A stretch of DNA of 64,000 bases from Welwitschia mirabilis (lineage: Eukaryota > Gnetophyta > Gnetopsida > Welwitschiales), in the NCBI GenBank assembly GCA_051453625.1, contig JBOZIK010000001.1, positions 81,172,946 through 81,236,945 of the forward strand, written 5' to 3'. Below the pieces are notes generated by a model that searched no databases, was not told the origin of the DNA, and saw only the letters and a program-made list of their open reading frames with translations. The position numbers were made by a program, and so were the translations under genes. This document shows, piece after piece, positions 1 through 10,838 of this stretch. Position 1 is the stretch's first letter. Each line of letters starts with the position of its first letter.

Positions 1-337
1 TTCGGTCGACCAGATATGATCAGTTGACCAGCCTAAAACCATGGTCACTCAGACCTCTTCCAGTATTTTAAACCCATATTCCTATGGGTCAACAGGATGT
101 TGGAGTGGTTGATCAGATCTAATGGATTATAGTATAGAAGTATAGTTAGTGGACTTAATTTTTTTGTAGAATCCACTTTATTTTCTTCATTCTATAAAAG
201 CACTAGAATCTTAACCCATTTCCATCTCATTCTAGTGCCTTCAAGCCTTCAGATCTAATGAGTTTATTCAATTTTAAGAAATTTTTGTAACTAGATCTAG
301 TGTTTTTCTCAGTTCTTATTCTCTTCAAGGTCTTAAA
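1..337 (+). other. 5' flank of transposon-protein pseudogene, with GTCGACCAG-type motifs
   Basis: No coding region is visible. Several copies of a short motif resembling GGTCGACCAGA occur in the first 120 bases, the same motif that fills the U3 part of the LTR at 2203-3524. A TATA-like string (tctataaaag, 191-200) lies about 140 bases before the start codon at 338; whether it is a promoter is inference. Confidence 0.4.
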
Positions 338-1378
338 ATGGCTGTCAACACTTCTAAGAGAGGCTCAAAGAAAGGTTATTCAAATGAACCTTTTTACTTC
401 TTTCATAGAATGTCTAAAGAAGACTTGGATAAGTTCTATGAGATGTTTAAAAAGAAACCTATGTGCTAGGAGTGATCTATAGCTTTATTAGAGCTTAGAG
501 AGCTAAGATATGTTATTTATCTATTGAGAGATCAAGATCTAGATTATTTCTTAGATGTTTTAGAATTTTCATATTCTTTTCTTACTAGAACGTTTTACTA
601 TAATGTTTTTTTTAATTGTGATACTAGGACTCTAGAAATCCTAGTTTTTGGTAGAAGGGTAAGAGTGACAGCAGATCTTATTTCTAAGCTGATCAATCCT
701 CCTCAGGGAGACTATGAGGAAATTTTGTCTCTAAGGAATATAATAAAAGACAAGCCAGTAGTCACTAGGGAGATTTGTGGTAAAATGCATTCTTGGAATC
801 ATACTATTTCTACTTCTCTATTGACTCTTAAATATCATTTTATTCATTTGATATTTACTTATAATTTTCTACTTTTAGCTAGCCATCATGATAAGGCCTC
901 CAGCTATAGAGATTATTTAATGTTTTTGGTAGGAACTGAGCATTTTATTTATGCTCTTGCCATAATATTGAAAAATATGGTGTCATAGTTGGAGTACTAC
1001 AAAACTAGGGTTCTACCCTACTCTATGCTTATCACTAAAATTTGTGGCCATTTTCATGATAATTTGCATTCTTTTTTGGATACTCTTTAGTCCCTATTAC
1101 CCATTGGGTGTGCAACTTTATCTCGCATCCATATTTTTGCTCTTTTAAAGAAATCCCCTTATAAAACCCCAAAGGCAACATCTCCAAATAAGACTCTTTC
1201 CTATTTGAAATATATTGACTATTGTACTAGGAATATGAAAGAAGCACTCATAGAAACTAGATATGACATTATAGATACCTCAGCTAAAGGTACCAATTCT
1301 ACTCATACTAGTGGAGATGAAGAAGATTCAGAGGAGGAATTTAAAGAAGAAGAAGAAGAAGTGGAGGAATCAAATTAA
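338..1378 (+). pseudogene. Plant transposon protein (gag/env-position extra ORF of a Copia element), four in-frame stops
   Basis: One reading frame of 346 codons runs from ATG 338 to TAA 1376-1378 without a frameshift, interrupted only by stops at 467 (TAG), 473 (TGA), 986 (TAG) and 1088 (TAG). The middle resembles the 'putative plant transposon protein' domain: visible pieces include SYRDYLMFLVGTEHFIYAL and, after the third stop, RVLPYSMLITKICGHF, which in the family reads like 'LPYGMLLTRIFxHF'. The end is strongly acidic (runs of Glu before the stop). Such frames are known as extra ORFs in plant LTR retrotransposons. Polypurine tracts and an LTR follow downstream, the arrangement of SIRE-like Copia elements. 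Preservation of frame over 1 kb suggests fairly recent loss compared with the rest of the window. The molecular function is unknown; the domain assignment is from memory of the family pattern. Confidence 0.7.
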
Positions 1379-2202
1379 ATCCTTCTTGTTTTTAGATCTT
1401 TGTTATGTTACTCTCTCTTTTTCTCTTTTTGTCAAAAAGAAAGTTTTGTTCCCTTTTTCGTGAAATTTTTTAGATGTATCCTCTTGATGAGTACTTCTTT
1501 CTTTCTTATTCAGTTTGAAACTTTTGTAATAGTTTATTTTTATTGATAAAATTTAGTCTTATATTAGAGCTTAATCCTTGCATTATTTCAATATTCTTAA
1601 GTGCTATATTCTTTGGAACAAAATTAAAATTATTATCTCAAGCAAAAATGAGTTAAAATTTTTTATCATATGTTACATTATCATTTGATATTATAGTTTA
1701 TTCTCAAATGGTATCATTTAAATATGTAATTCACAAGTGTTATTTTGATTAGTAATTTTGGTAGAATTTTATGCATATTCAAGATTGTCTAATTTAAAAG
1801 TACAATTTATCTATTAAAAATTCCTTAATATGTTTTAAGAATTTTTGGTTTATCATTATTTATCATTTGGTAAAAACATAGGGGGAGAATATATTTCAAA
1901 AGTGCCTAAATATGATTATTATTTACCATGGTGTTAAAGATGATAGAATATGTAGTACTTTCAATTCAATATTAAATTCAATATGCTCTTTTTATTATAA
2001 TATTTAAAGATTTTACACTATTTAGTTAAAGGAGGAGAAATGATTACCTGTCTCACCTTTTGCTTACATATGTATATGTCTTGATGTAAGGGGGAGCCTT
2101 TTGACTTTTTAATGTGTTCTTAAAATGTTTAGTGAATGAGTTTAAATTGTTTAAATCTTTGAAATCATTAAATTGTTTGCCATCAATGTCAAAGGAGGAG
2201 AT
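1379..2202 (+). other. 3' untranslated region with repeated polypurine tracts
   Basis: No gene is seen. Four purine runs stand out: gggggag at 1881-1887, ggaggagaaa at 2031-2040, gggggag at 2090-2096 and aaaggaggaga at 2191-2201. The last directly precedes the LTR start and follows 'gccatcaatgtc', which recalls the usual plant Copia context in which a CATC-rich string precedes the polypurine tract. Multiple polypurine-like tracts between an extra ORF and the 3' LTR are known in SIRE-like elements. The last tract is the likely plus-strand primer. Confidence 0.6.
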
Positions 2203-2339
2203 TATTAGATTATATTTACCAGTTGATATCAAACTAATTCCTCTGATGTAGTGCAAATTTGTTAGATATTATATGCATATGAGTTTGAGTTATCGAGGTA
2301 AAGGATGTGGATCAAAATGCATAAAAGAAACTACTTAGT

Positions 2340-2735
2340 TATGTTTACCTCTAGAGGGGTTAACCAGATCCTAGAGGGGTCGACTGCAACTGAAGTCGAT
2401 AATAGAAGTGAACTGAACCTAGAGGGATCAACCAGATTATGAAAGAGTCGATCGGACCTATGATCTTAAGAATCAATAGTCCTAGACTAAGAGGAATGGG
2501 GTCAACTAGATATTCATGAGGTTGATCAGATTTAAGGAGATGATAGTTAAGTTCCAAATAGAAAGGAAAGGGGTTAATCAGACCTAGGATGGGATCGACC
2601 AAATCTGAGAAGCTAAAAAGTTTTGTAATTCTAGACTGAGAGAAAAGGAGCTGACTAGACCCAAGATGGAGTTAACCCAGTTATTATGGGATTGACCAGG
2701 TATTTATGGGGTCGATTGGATTATACAAAAATCTT
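2340..2735 (+). repeat. Degenerate GGGTCGACCAGA motif array in LTR U3
   Basis: About a dozen diverged copies of a roughly 14-base motif occur here, for example aggggtcgactgcaac, ggatcaaccagatt, gggatcgaccaaatct and gggattgaccaggta. The core resembles the palindrome GGTCGACC. Most differences are C-to-T or G-to-A, which fits decay of a CpG-containing motif. Copies also occur at the very start of the window, outside the LTR. Confidence 0.6.
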
Positions 2736-3110
2736 GTAGACATTATGTATCTATTACCTAGTTATTACTTATCTATTTTCTAGCTGTTTATAGTTGTTGA
2801 AGGTGCAATTCAATTATATCAATCCTAGTAATCCTCTATTATAAATACCTAGGTAAGAGATTACCTAGAGATCCAATATATTCATTGTGGATCTGAAAGA
2901 TTAAGTAGCATATTTCATTGGAACATCTTTTATATTAATTTATATATTATTAAGGAGATCTATTCTTGGATTAAGATGTCACTCAGAATCAGATCTACGA
3001 ACTTCATCACTGTATTCATTTGAAGAAGAGCTCCATTCTATGTACTGATACTGAATAAGTGATATCAGAGTTATGAAGGCTTCATTATATCACTTCTATT
3101 TGTCCTTAAA

Positions 3111-3247
3111 GATTGAGGCTTAGCCTATAAAAGTTCATTGTTAAGGGTTGAGACTTAGCCTACAAACGTTCATTGTCAAAGGTGCAGACTTAGCTTGTAA
3201 AATTATGTTGTTAAGGTTGAACTTAGCTTGTAAAAATCCACTTATAA
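3111..3247 (+). repeat. Four degenerate 33-36 bp tandem units in LTR U5
   Basis: Four consecutive units share the core 'ggttgagacttagcctacaa' and begin near 3111, 3145, 3181 and 3215. They lie in the transcribed part of the Copia LTR. The repeat makes short direct repeats that could vary in copy number between insertions. Confidence 0.6.
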
Positions 3248-3529
3248 GGTTTAACAGGTAAGCCTAATAAAACCTATGAAGTAACATAAATCCAAGATCA
3301 AGATTGGGAGAAGCTGATTGTTGAGAGTGGAGCAGGGGAGTTCCTGAACCACTATAAATCCTGTGTGCATCCAAACTGGTAGTTTCTATTTTATGTTTTA
3401 CATTCTGATTTTTATTCCTTGTATGCATGATCTTGATTTTATTATTTAGTTATATGCATTTTGTGATTAGATTACGTTAAGTTGTTTTGAGCTTAAAGTT
3501 TTTATAGGATTCTCGATCCTATCAATGTA

Positions 3530-3834
3530 AAAAAGGTATCATATCATTTTTGGACAGAAGAAATTAATATAGCATATTTTATTTCAAATAGAGTTCTCAT
3601 AAGAAAATTTACTTATAAGACTTCATATGAATTATGATCTAGTAAAAAACCTTCTATAATTTACTTTTACATCTTTGGATTAAAATTATTTATTTTAAAA
3701 GAGAAGGATAATTTAAGGATGTTTGATTTAAAAGTTAATAAAGGGATCTTTTTAAGACATTCTATGATTTGTAAGGCTTACAAGGTGTATAACAATCAAA
3801 TCCATGTAGTTAAGAAAACTATAAAAGTAAAATA
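3530..3834 (+). pseudogene. Copia polyprotein: C-terminal integrase fragment
   Basis: In one frame this reads as the conserved end of a Ty1/Copia integrase: FWTEEINIAYFISNRVLIR, then the pattern 'KTSYEL(stop)SSKKPS', then KVNKGIFLRHSMICKAYKVY. The Copia consensus at these points is like FWAEAVNTACY.xNRVLIRP, KTPYELW and DEGIFLGYSTxSKAYRVFN. The Trp of YELW is a TGA stop, a single G-to-A change. The N-terminal catalytic half is absent. The fragment begins six bases after the LTR end, so it belongs to another Copia copy into which the left element inserted, or to a rearranged one. It stops at a TAA (3832-3834), and no reverse transcriptase follows. Confidence 0.8.
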
Positions 3835-4500
3835 AATAATATTGAGTTAACTCCTATGAATGTAAATGATTATTATACTTTTATGCAAATTAATCAACCC
3901 TTTAGTTATCTTTAAGTTCAATTAGATAGTAAGGAAGAAAAAGAAACAAAAAAATCCTTCAACTATGATTAGACTAAAGAAGAGTTATTCTATTAGCAAC
4001 ATTATAGGACTCATAAAATACATGGTGGAATTCAAATCCATATGTCCCAAATTAAAGAGTTTAAAAAATTGAGTGATATACATGAAAACCATGCATCAAA
4101 AGCTGAAAAATAGTTTTAAAAAATTAAAAAATAGGAGAAAAGAAAAACATACCTCATTTTAGAAATCTAGTGAAATATTGCAAATCTCGACATGAAATTA
4201 GGTGGGATAAGTTCCATAATGCTGATATAGTCCAGAGAAGTCATAATATCTTAAAAGAATAGATGAAAGTAATGAAAAAATGAGGAAAAATGAGGAAAAA
4301 TGATTTGAGTTATAGTTATATTTCACTATCATCTAGTCATGTCATCCAAACAACAACTCTAGGATGACTCTAAAAAAAATTAGACTATCATCCTCTCAGT
4401 GTTGTCTAGACGACTAGGTGGATAACAAGGCATTTAAAAGTTTCTCATAAAGAAAGATATCAGCAAATAAACTTAGGCTCAGATATAATCATTCAAGTAT
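3835..4500. other. No gene recognised; junction between Copia relic and Athila-like relic
   Basis: AT-rich sequence without a recognisable coding region. Around 4330-4440 there are short 'tatcatc...gtcatcc' strings of the kind that recur throughout the Athila-like elements of this window, so the Athila-derived sequence probably begins near there. The 3' LTR expected for that element is not seen. Confidence 0.4.
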
Positions 4501-5456
4501 CATATTTTAACAAAAAAATTTAGAAAGACAAAAAATAAAAAAGAAAATGGGAAAATTAAGAGAAAAAGGACAAACTCACAAGAAAAGAAATACTATAGCT
4601 AAAGTAAATAAACTATCTAGGCTAAAACCTACCAAGAAAAGCTAAATAAGTGTGTCCAAATAGGAAAAGAAAAGCAAAATAAACTCAAAGCTCCATAAGA
4701 TACAAGGGAACTCATAAAAACTAGGAAATGAAAAAGCTGTTCTTTTTTATTTTAAAAGCTTACTAAAAAAATGATATAATATGAAAAAAAAGGAAACTAC
4801 TAAACAATTAAGGTGCTATGAAATAAGCAGGTAATGCATAAATGAATTTGAAATTACAAACTCAAAACTAGAAAAAACACAAAATAAAAATAAACAAAAG
4901 TAATGAGAAGAAGATTATTTATTTATCCTAAGTACTAACCTAGGAAACTCCCAAGGAAGATATCATAGAGCCATCTGAGTAAATATGCAAGATAAAATGT
5001 ATAAACTTTATAAAGTTTTACTTGAAAAGGTAGTGGTTATGGTGATACCCAAAAATTTAAGTGCTTAGAATAATGAATGACAAGATTAAAAGCTACTTAG
5101 AAATGAACTTACCTACTCTCATCCCACAAATACATCTAAATCTTCAAAAGTGAAATGACTAAGTTGAATACTAAGAGTCTAGAAAATAATTAATGCTTCT
5201 AATGATTCTAGGAAGATCACTGATCCCATATCCTTAATGTTTATACAACATTTTACATGATGAAGGGAGTGCAACTACTATTAGAGGAGTAAGGACCTAT
5301 GAAGCATGGCCAATTGACCCCTAATAGAGCTTCCATAGTTACCAACATTGTCAAAGGTCCCCTTTGGAAAAATTTACCCTAATGTGATAGAACATCATGG
5401 TGATCATGAATTTTTCTTAAAGCACAAAATATAATAGATTATGGTTAATATTTAAC

Positions 5457-5458
<2 letters not shown>

Positions 5459-5529
<71 letters not shown>
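5459..5529. repeat. (AC)n microsatellite
   Basis: At least 35 perfect AC units run straight into the assembly gap, so the true length is unknown. The pure repeat probably caused the gap. Confidence 0.95.
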
Positions 5530-6117
5530 NNNNNNNNNNNNNNNNNNNNNNNNNNNNNNNNNNNNNNNNNNNNNNNNNNNNNNNNNNNNNNNNNNNNNNN
5601 NNNNNNNNNNNNNNNNNNNNNNNNNNNNNNNNNNNNNNNNNNNNNNNNNNNNNNNNNNNNNNNNNNNNNNNNNNNNNNNNNNNNNNNNNNNNNNNNNNNN
5701 NNNNNNNNNNNNNNNNNNNNNNNNNNNNNNNNNNNNNNNNNNNNNNNNNNNNNNNNNNNNNNNNNNNNNNNNNNNNNNNNNNNNNNNNNNNNNNNNNNNN
5801 NNNNNNNNNNNNNNNNNNNNNNNNNNNNNNNNNNNNNNNNNNNNNNNNNNNNNNNNNNNNNNNNNNNNNNNNNNNNNNNNNNNNNNNNNNNNNNNNNNNN
5901 NNNNNNNNNNNNNNNNNNNNNNNNNNNNNNNNNNNNNNNNNNNNNNNNNNNNNNNNNNNNNNNNNNNNNNNNNNNNNNNNNNNNNNNNNNNNNNNNNNNN
6001 NNNNNNNNNNNNNNNNNNNNNNNNNNNNNNNNNNNNNNNNNNNNNNNNNNNNNNNNNNNNNNNNNNNNNNNNNNNNNNNNNNNNNNNNNNNNNNNNNNNN
6101 NNNNNNNNNNNNNNNNN
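5530..6117. other. Assembly gap (588 N)
   Basis: Unsequenced; any coding frame drawn across it is meaningless. Confidence 0.99.
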
Positions 6118-6439
6118 GAAAAAAATATAAAATCTAAGGCATCTTCCTTCAAATAAAGTCTATAAACATAAGAATATTTAAAGATTAGGTGAATCCAATC
6201 TTACCACTGTAAATTTTCAAGTATAAATACTAATTATGAAACTTCATAAAGCAATACATAAGTTACATTTTAAAGATGATTAGATAATATTATAAGATCA
6301 ATCAAAGGAGTAGGCTAAGAAAAAACTCAAACAATGATAGGAAGGAAGTTCTTATCATCAAGGGGAACCTCTAAAACAAGTGCTTTGACTATATTCACAC
6401 TTGCATCTAAAGGTCTTTTGTGTAATTTCAACTATTATT

Positions 6440-7580
6440 TATTAACTTTATGAATATTTCTAATCTCTAAGTCTAAAATCTCAACTAAGTCATCATGATG
6501 TACTTTCTTTATAAAATAAGGATCAAACTATTTAGTGGTCAACTTGTTATTCAAAATATGAACTCTAGTATTATATAATAAAACAAGTTAGCTAAGTTGA
6601 ACTTTTTTATGAAATATCTTTTTATCATGCTTGAACTTTGCTTGGGTTTTATGGATTAATTAATGATGTACGACATGAATTCATTTTTCATTAATATGGT
6701 CTAATTGGGCTAATCTATATTTAATATTCTTATGAAAATCTGAAAAATGAACTTGATGAGATCCTTGATAAGAATTATAACACACATCAATAAGTAATAC
6801 ACAAATTTTACTATACACAAGTTTATAAAGTAAAAAACCAAGATAAATATGCCAAGTAGTGGGTAAGACCAAAGAACATCATTAAGTTTAGAAGCTTAAT
6901 TATTTTTATTAACATAAATAATTTTTTCTAATATTTTCTTTATTTCTCTGTTTGCATTTTTAGCCTATTCATTAGTTTAAGGATAAAACATAAGCTACTT
7001 TATATTCTATAACAATGGATAAAAGAAGTTTCTTAAAATTTTGATTAATAAATGATTAAACTAATCACTAATGATAACTCTAGGGAAAGCCAAATTTCTA
7101 AAAAATATGAGTTCTATGAAAATGACAAATAGTTTGAGCATCACTCAAAAAAGTAGGTATGGCTTTAACCCATTTAGTCACATAATTCATATCCATTAAA
7201 ACATAATGCTTATTCGAAGAAGGTGAATGAATAGGACTTATGGAATTAATACCCTAATAATCAAAAGGCTTACACTCAAGAATATTCTAATGACATGTAG
7301 TATGAATGAACAAAACTACCATAATGCTAATAAGGATTACATCTTCTAGTGAAATCGAAGGAATATAAAAAAAAAAGCAGTTAATAAAAATTAGAATGGA
7401 AGATTTTTAGAGTTGTTTTACATCTACTAAAGTATCATCTACAAATACCACTATGATAAAATAAAGAATTTTAGGTATTTCCCAATCAAGAACATATTTT
7501 TTCATAATTTGGTCTTTACACCTACAGTACAAATGTTGTTGTATTTAATCATAATCATCTATTCTATGAAAAAAAGATTT
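6440..7580 (-). pseudogene. Athila-like Ty3/Gypsy integrase, relic A2
   Basis: Read on the minus strand, the order is: zinc-finger remnant near 7340 (frame DFTRRCNPYQHYG, matching the family's 'DFVxxCDxCQRxG', with the second Cys now Tyr), a core domain with many breaks, then the C-terminal stretch at 6681-6872 containing LLYKLVYSKICVLLIDV, like the family's 'PYRLVFGKACHLPVEL'. The last part (6440-6670) keeps the pattern of the capping domain, with 'LLYNTRVHILNNKL' recalling 'LLYNSRLKLFPGKL'. Integrase inserts element DNA into the host genome; this copy is dead through stops and frameshifts. The part 7125-7350 aligns with 10839-11050 in relic A1. Confidence 0.75.
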
Positions 7581-7646
7581 GTGTTAATTATAAATCCAAT
7601 GTTGTAGTGTTTTCATGGTTATAAGATAATTAATAATGTCTACATA

Positions 7647-8150
7647 CTAATGAGGAGGATGAGAAGAAGATACAGTAAAAAGCAACTCATTAGGAAAAGA
7701 ATCATTAATAATTGAATCATCAAGAGGAGGAAAAAGATGAGATAAATGATTGGAAATATAGTTATACTTTCCTATTTTATCTATAATGGTTAAGTTAAAC
7801 TCTAACATAAGGAGGATCCATCTAATCAAGCATGTAATAGAGTCTTTCTTGATGAGGTAATGAATAGTAGCATGGTCAGTGTAAACATTGGTATGAAAGA
7901 TTAAAAGATAATGTCTAAGAGAATCAAGGTAAAAGATAATGGCTAGAATTTCTTTCTCTATAGTGGTATAATTCATTTAAGCTTTAGACAAAGATTTACT
8001 ATGATAAGATATAACTTTAAAATCATTTTCACATTTCTAACAAAGAACCCCACCCATGGTAAAATTACTTATATCGCATATTAGTTTAAAATATTTTTCC
8101 TGATTAGGTCCCATTACTATAGAATCATAAAAAATTTTATGTTTAAGCCT
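7647..8150 (-). pseudogene. Athila-like RNase H domain, relic A2
   Basis: A 109-codon open stretch (7976 down to 7647) reads NYTTIEKEILAIIFYLD, VYTDHATIHYLIKK and RWILLMLEFNLTIID, which are the standard landmarks of the Ty3/Gypsy RNase H: 'NYTTTEKELLAVVFA', 'VYTDHAALKYLL' and 'RWILLLQEFDLEI'. The catalytic Glu of EKE and Asp of TDH are present. The N-terminal part (8150-7980) is broken by stops. The final HLSRL landmark is altered to HLSHL. In an active element this domain removes RNA from the RNA/DNA hybrid during reverse transcription. It sits between RT and integrase, the normal Ty3 order. Confidence 0.85.
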
Positions 8151-8169
8151 ATCAAAATTAATCTAATAT

Positions 8170-9060
8170 GATTTATTCCATTTAAATTTGACTTATTCCT
8201 CAGTTTATGAGTAAAGAGGTTTATAAATATTAGCATAGTCATAAATAAACCAATAGTAAAAACATAATGACCAAGAAAAGATATAAACTATTTAATATTT
8301 ATAGGAGGATTTAGGCTTTGAATAATACCAAATTTTAAAGTATCCATTCTAATCCCCTCTTATGAGATATGATGACCTAAAACAATTCCACTTTCAACAA
8401 GAAATAAACTATTTTTCCAACTCAAGTGTATGTCACTAGAAATATAATGTTTAAGGACTTTATCTAATAAATATAAAATTTGTTCAAACATTTTAGTATA
8501 AATAGAGAAGTCATCCATAAAGATCTTAATAGAATCCTTAAGCATACAAGAAAAAATTCCAATTATAGCACACTGGAAAGTATCGAGAACCTTACAAAGT
8601 CTGAAAGACATGCATTTAAATGTGAAAGTATCAAAAGGAGAAGTAAAAGTGGTCTTAGCTTGGTTCTTACTAGTAATTCAAACTTGGTTGTAACTATTAT
8701 AATTAATAAGAAAATATTAAAATGCATGACCCTGAATCATATCAAGTATTTGATCAAAAAAAAGGCAAAGAACAATGGTTTTTTTGCTTACTTCATTTAG
8801 TTTTATAAAGTCTATGCACATTCTCCATTTTACATCTTTCTTAAGAATTACCATCAAGGATTAATTCACTCACTATTAGCTATCGACTAAATGATTTCAA
8901 CATCCATCAATTTTATAATTTAATATTTAATAATTTATTTAAGGACTAGATTGATTCTACATTGAGGTTGTCTAATAAGGTTTGCATTTTCTTTAAAGTA
9001 GATTTTATGTTAAATAATCAAAATGAGAATGGCTATTAAATCATTATGGAATCAAGAAAA
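8170..9060 (-). pseudogene. Athila-like reverse transcriptase, relic A2
   Basis: The open piece 8611 to 8360 begins MSFRLCKVLDTFQC, the family's 'MPFGLCNAPATFQR', and contains the catalytic loop FMDDFSIY (codons near 8509-8523) and SGIVLGHHIS. The upstream fingers region (about 8910-8780) reads like 'WRMCIDFIKLNEV' in a shifted frame, matching 'WRVCVDYRKLNEA'. Both catalytic Asp residues of FMDD survive here, unlike in relic A1. Stops and frameshifts separate the pieces, so no active enzyme is possible. The RNase H lies directly downstream on the same strand. Confidence 0.85.
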
Positions 9061-9344
9061 TTCATTTACCTTAATTTATAGAAAAGAGATTAAACTCGAT
9101 TCTTGTTAAGGTGTAAGGTTTTTATTGAAGATCAAAGGTTTGTTCATGTCATTGTTTATAAAAACGTATTTCAATCCACCATATAAAGGTTTTAGATTCA
9201 TATTTAAGTTAAAATTTCTATTTTCTATAAATTTATTAGGAAAATTAACTGTCATCTCAGATGGTTGTCCAAATTTTAATAGTGGATGACCATCTTCAAA
9301 ATAGAAAATCTAAGTTCTGCTAAAATCTTGTAGTTCTACACAGT

Positions 9345-9954
9345 NNNNNNNNNNNNNNNNNNNNNNNNNNNNNNNNNNNNNNNNNNNNNNNNNNNNNNNN
9401 NNNNNNNNNNNNNNNNNNNNNNNNNNNNNNNNNNNNNNNNNNNNNNNNNNNNNNNNNNNNNNNNNNNNNNNNNNNNNNNNNNNNNNNNNNNNNNNNNNNN
9501 NNNNNNNNNNNNNNNNNNNNNNNNNNNNNNNNNNNNNNNNNNNNNNNNNNNNNNNNNNNNNNNNNNNNNNNNNNNNNNNNNNNNNNNNNNNNNNNNNNNN
9601 NNNNNNNNNNNNNNNNNNNNNNNNNNNNNNNNNNNNNNNNNNNNNNNNNNNNNNNNNNNNNNNNNNNNNNNNNNNNNNNNNNNNNNNNNNNNNNNNNNNN
9701 NNNNNNNNNNNNNNNNNNNNNNNNNNNNNNNNNNNNNNNNNNNNNNNNNNNNNNNNNNNNNNNNNNNNNNNNNNNNNNNNNNNNNNNNNNNNNNNNNNNN
9801 NNNNNNNNNNNNNNNNNNNNNNNNNNNNNNNNNNNNNNNNNNNNNNNNNNNNNNNNNNNNNNNNNNNNNNNNNNNNNNNNNNNNNNNNNNNNNNNNNNNN
9901 NNNNNNNNNNNNNNNNNNNNNNNNNNNNNNNNNNNNNNNNNNNNNNNNNNNNNN
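9345..9954. other. Assembly gap (610 N)
   Basis: Unsequenced; it removes the linker between protease and RT of relic A2. Confidence 0.99.
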
Positions 9955-10502
9955 ATCTAATTTCTTCCTTCATACACAAATTATCTTGTAAATATTTTTT
10001 GACCACATCAAAAACTCTTATTGAAAAATTCTTATTTTAAAAATGACATTCCATTAGATAAATTCTTATATCTATAATATAGTGGCTATTTCATAGAAAT
10101 TTCTACCTAAAAGTAAAGGATATCCATTATTGTGTTCAACTTCTACAACTACAACATCAATGAGGTATAAAGCTTCTTCTATCTAAATGACTAAGTTCTT
10201 AATCACACCTAATAGTTTCTTCACAAAAATATTAGCTACTTCTAAAACAATCCATGTAGGTTCTACTCTTTCTTCTAAAGTTTTTGATAAATGTATAAGG
10301 GCATGATATTAACACTATCTCCAATATCAATCAAGGCTGTCTTAATCTTATAGTTTCTTTTTAAAGTGATACTCATAGTTGCTACCCCTAAATCTTTAAA
10401 CTTTGGACATTTTTGAAAAACCAAGTTATTAATAGTTTGAGCTAGAAAGAGTTTACTAGGAATTGTACATTTTTGTTTTCTCTTATTTAGGTCTTTCCAC
10501 AA
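9955..10502 (-). pseudogene. Athila-like aspartic protease, relic A2
   Basis: The minus-strand piece 10502-10275 reads KCPKFKDLGVATMSI and then ALIDIGDSVNIMPLYIYQ. This matches the Athila/Tat protease pattern 'KYKDPGxPTISCxIG ... ALLDLGASVNLMPxSVY'. The catalytic Asp is retained, but the D-x-G-A triad region reads DIGDSVN, with Ala replaced by Asp. The part nearer 9955 matches the C-terminal half of the domain seen in the other copies (their PLLLGRAF region) but is poorly preserved. This protease would cut the Gag-Pol polyprotein. It retains the usual position upstream of RT. Confidence 0.8.
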
Positions 10503-10838
10503 CCTAGAATATTTTGGTTTATCCTATAAAAGTTTCCAAAATGATAAGATAATGCTCATATTTTACATCAATGCTTTTAGATTATTATCAAAAAAAGGAT
10601 TTATGTTTAGCCTCTTTGACCAAGGAGTAGTAAGTTTCTTATGTAAAGAAATTTTCTTTTTATTATTTAATGATTTTTATATCCTCTTCTTCATCATTTT
10701 TATCACTTTATGATAATGAAGCCTTATGGATTGGAGGATTTATGTCATTTATACTTCCTATTATTAACATAAAATATTTTCTAACTTTGTTTGAGTTTGA
10801 TAAAGATTGAGTGGCAAGAAACCCTTGTAATCTTTAGT
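10503..10838 (-). pseudogene. Athila-like gag, C-terminal stub of relic A2
   Basis: This stretch is similar to the gag-protease linker of the other copies (13811-14160 and 38590-39020). The similarity ends near 10838 at 'aagaaacccttgtaatcttt', the equivalent of 'agagacccttatggtcttt' near 39000. Beyond that point the sequence switches to the integrase of relic A1, so the rest of gag, the primer-binding site and the 5' LTR of A2 are missing. Confidence 0.7.

Larger units (their letters stand above)
2203..3524 (+). repeat. 3' LTR of SIRE-like Copia retrotransposon
   Basis: The LTR is taken to start right after the polypurine tract, where TGTTAG has become TATTAG, and to end at CA 3523-3524 in 'gatcctatca'. 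Inside are a motif-rich U3 (2340-2735), a TATA-like box (tataaata, 2840-2847), a U5-like region containing 'gaaccactataaatcctgtg', which I associate with Copia LTRs of this type, and short degenerate repeats (3111-3247). The matching 5' LTR would lie left of the window, so the boundaries rest on local signals only. A primer-site-like string (tgatatcagag, near 3060) inside the interval leaves open that the LTR ends earlier. Confidence 0.55.
4500..6430 (-). repeat. 3' non-coding interior of Athila-like relic A2
   Basis: This part lies downstream of the minus-strand integrase. It is recognisably similar to 30900-31950 in the other Athila-like element; for example 'gagtgcaactactattagaggagtaagg' near 5268 corresponds to 'gagtgaaaccactactagaggagtatgg' near 31309. 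No env-like reading frame survives. An AC microsatellite and a 588-base gap interrupt it. Confidence 0.6.

Noticed and set aside
3060-3072. tgatatcagag as the primer-binding site of the left Copia element
   Set aside because: No CA-ending LTR edge directly precedes it, and typical U5-like sequence continues for another 450 bases; kept only as an ambiguity.
5445-6152. 235-codon minus-strand open frame
   Set aside because: It consists of a gap and the AC microsatellite; nothing is encoded.
8480-8800. 106-codon plus-strand open frame
   Set aside because: Antisense to the Athila RT, whose FMDD motif and neighbouring RNase H lie on the minus strand.
9320-10006. 228-codon minus-strand open frame
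   Set aside because: Almost entirely N; only the edges are real sequence.
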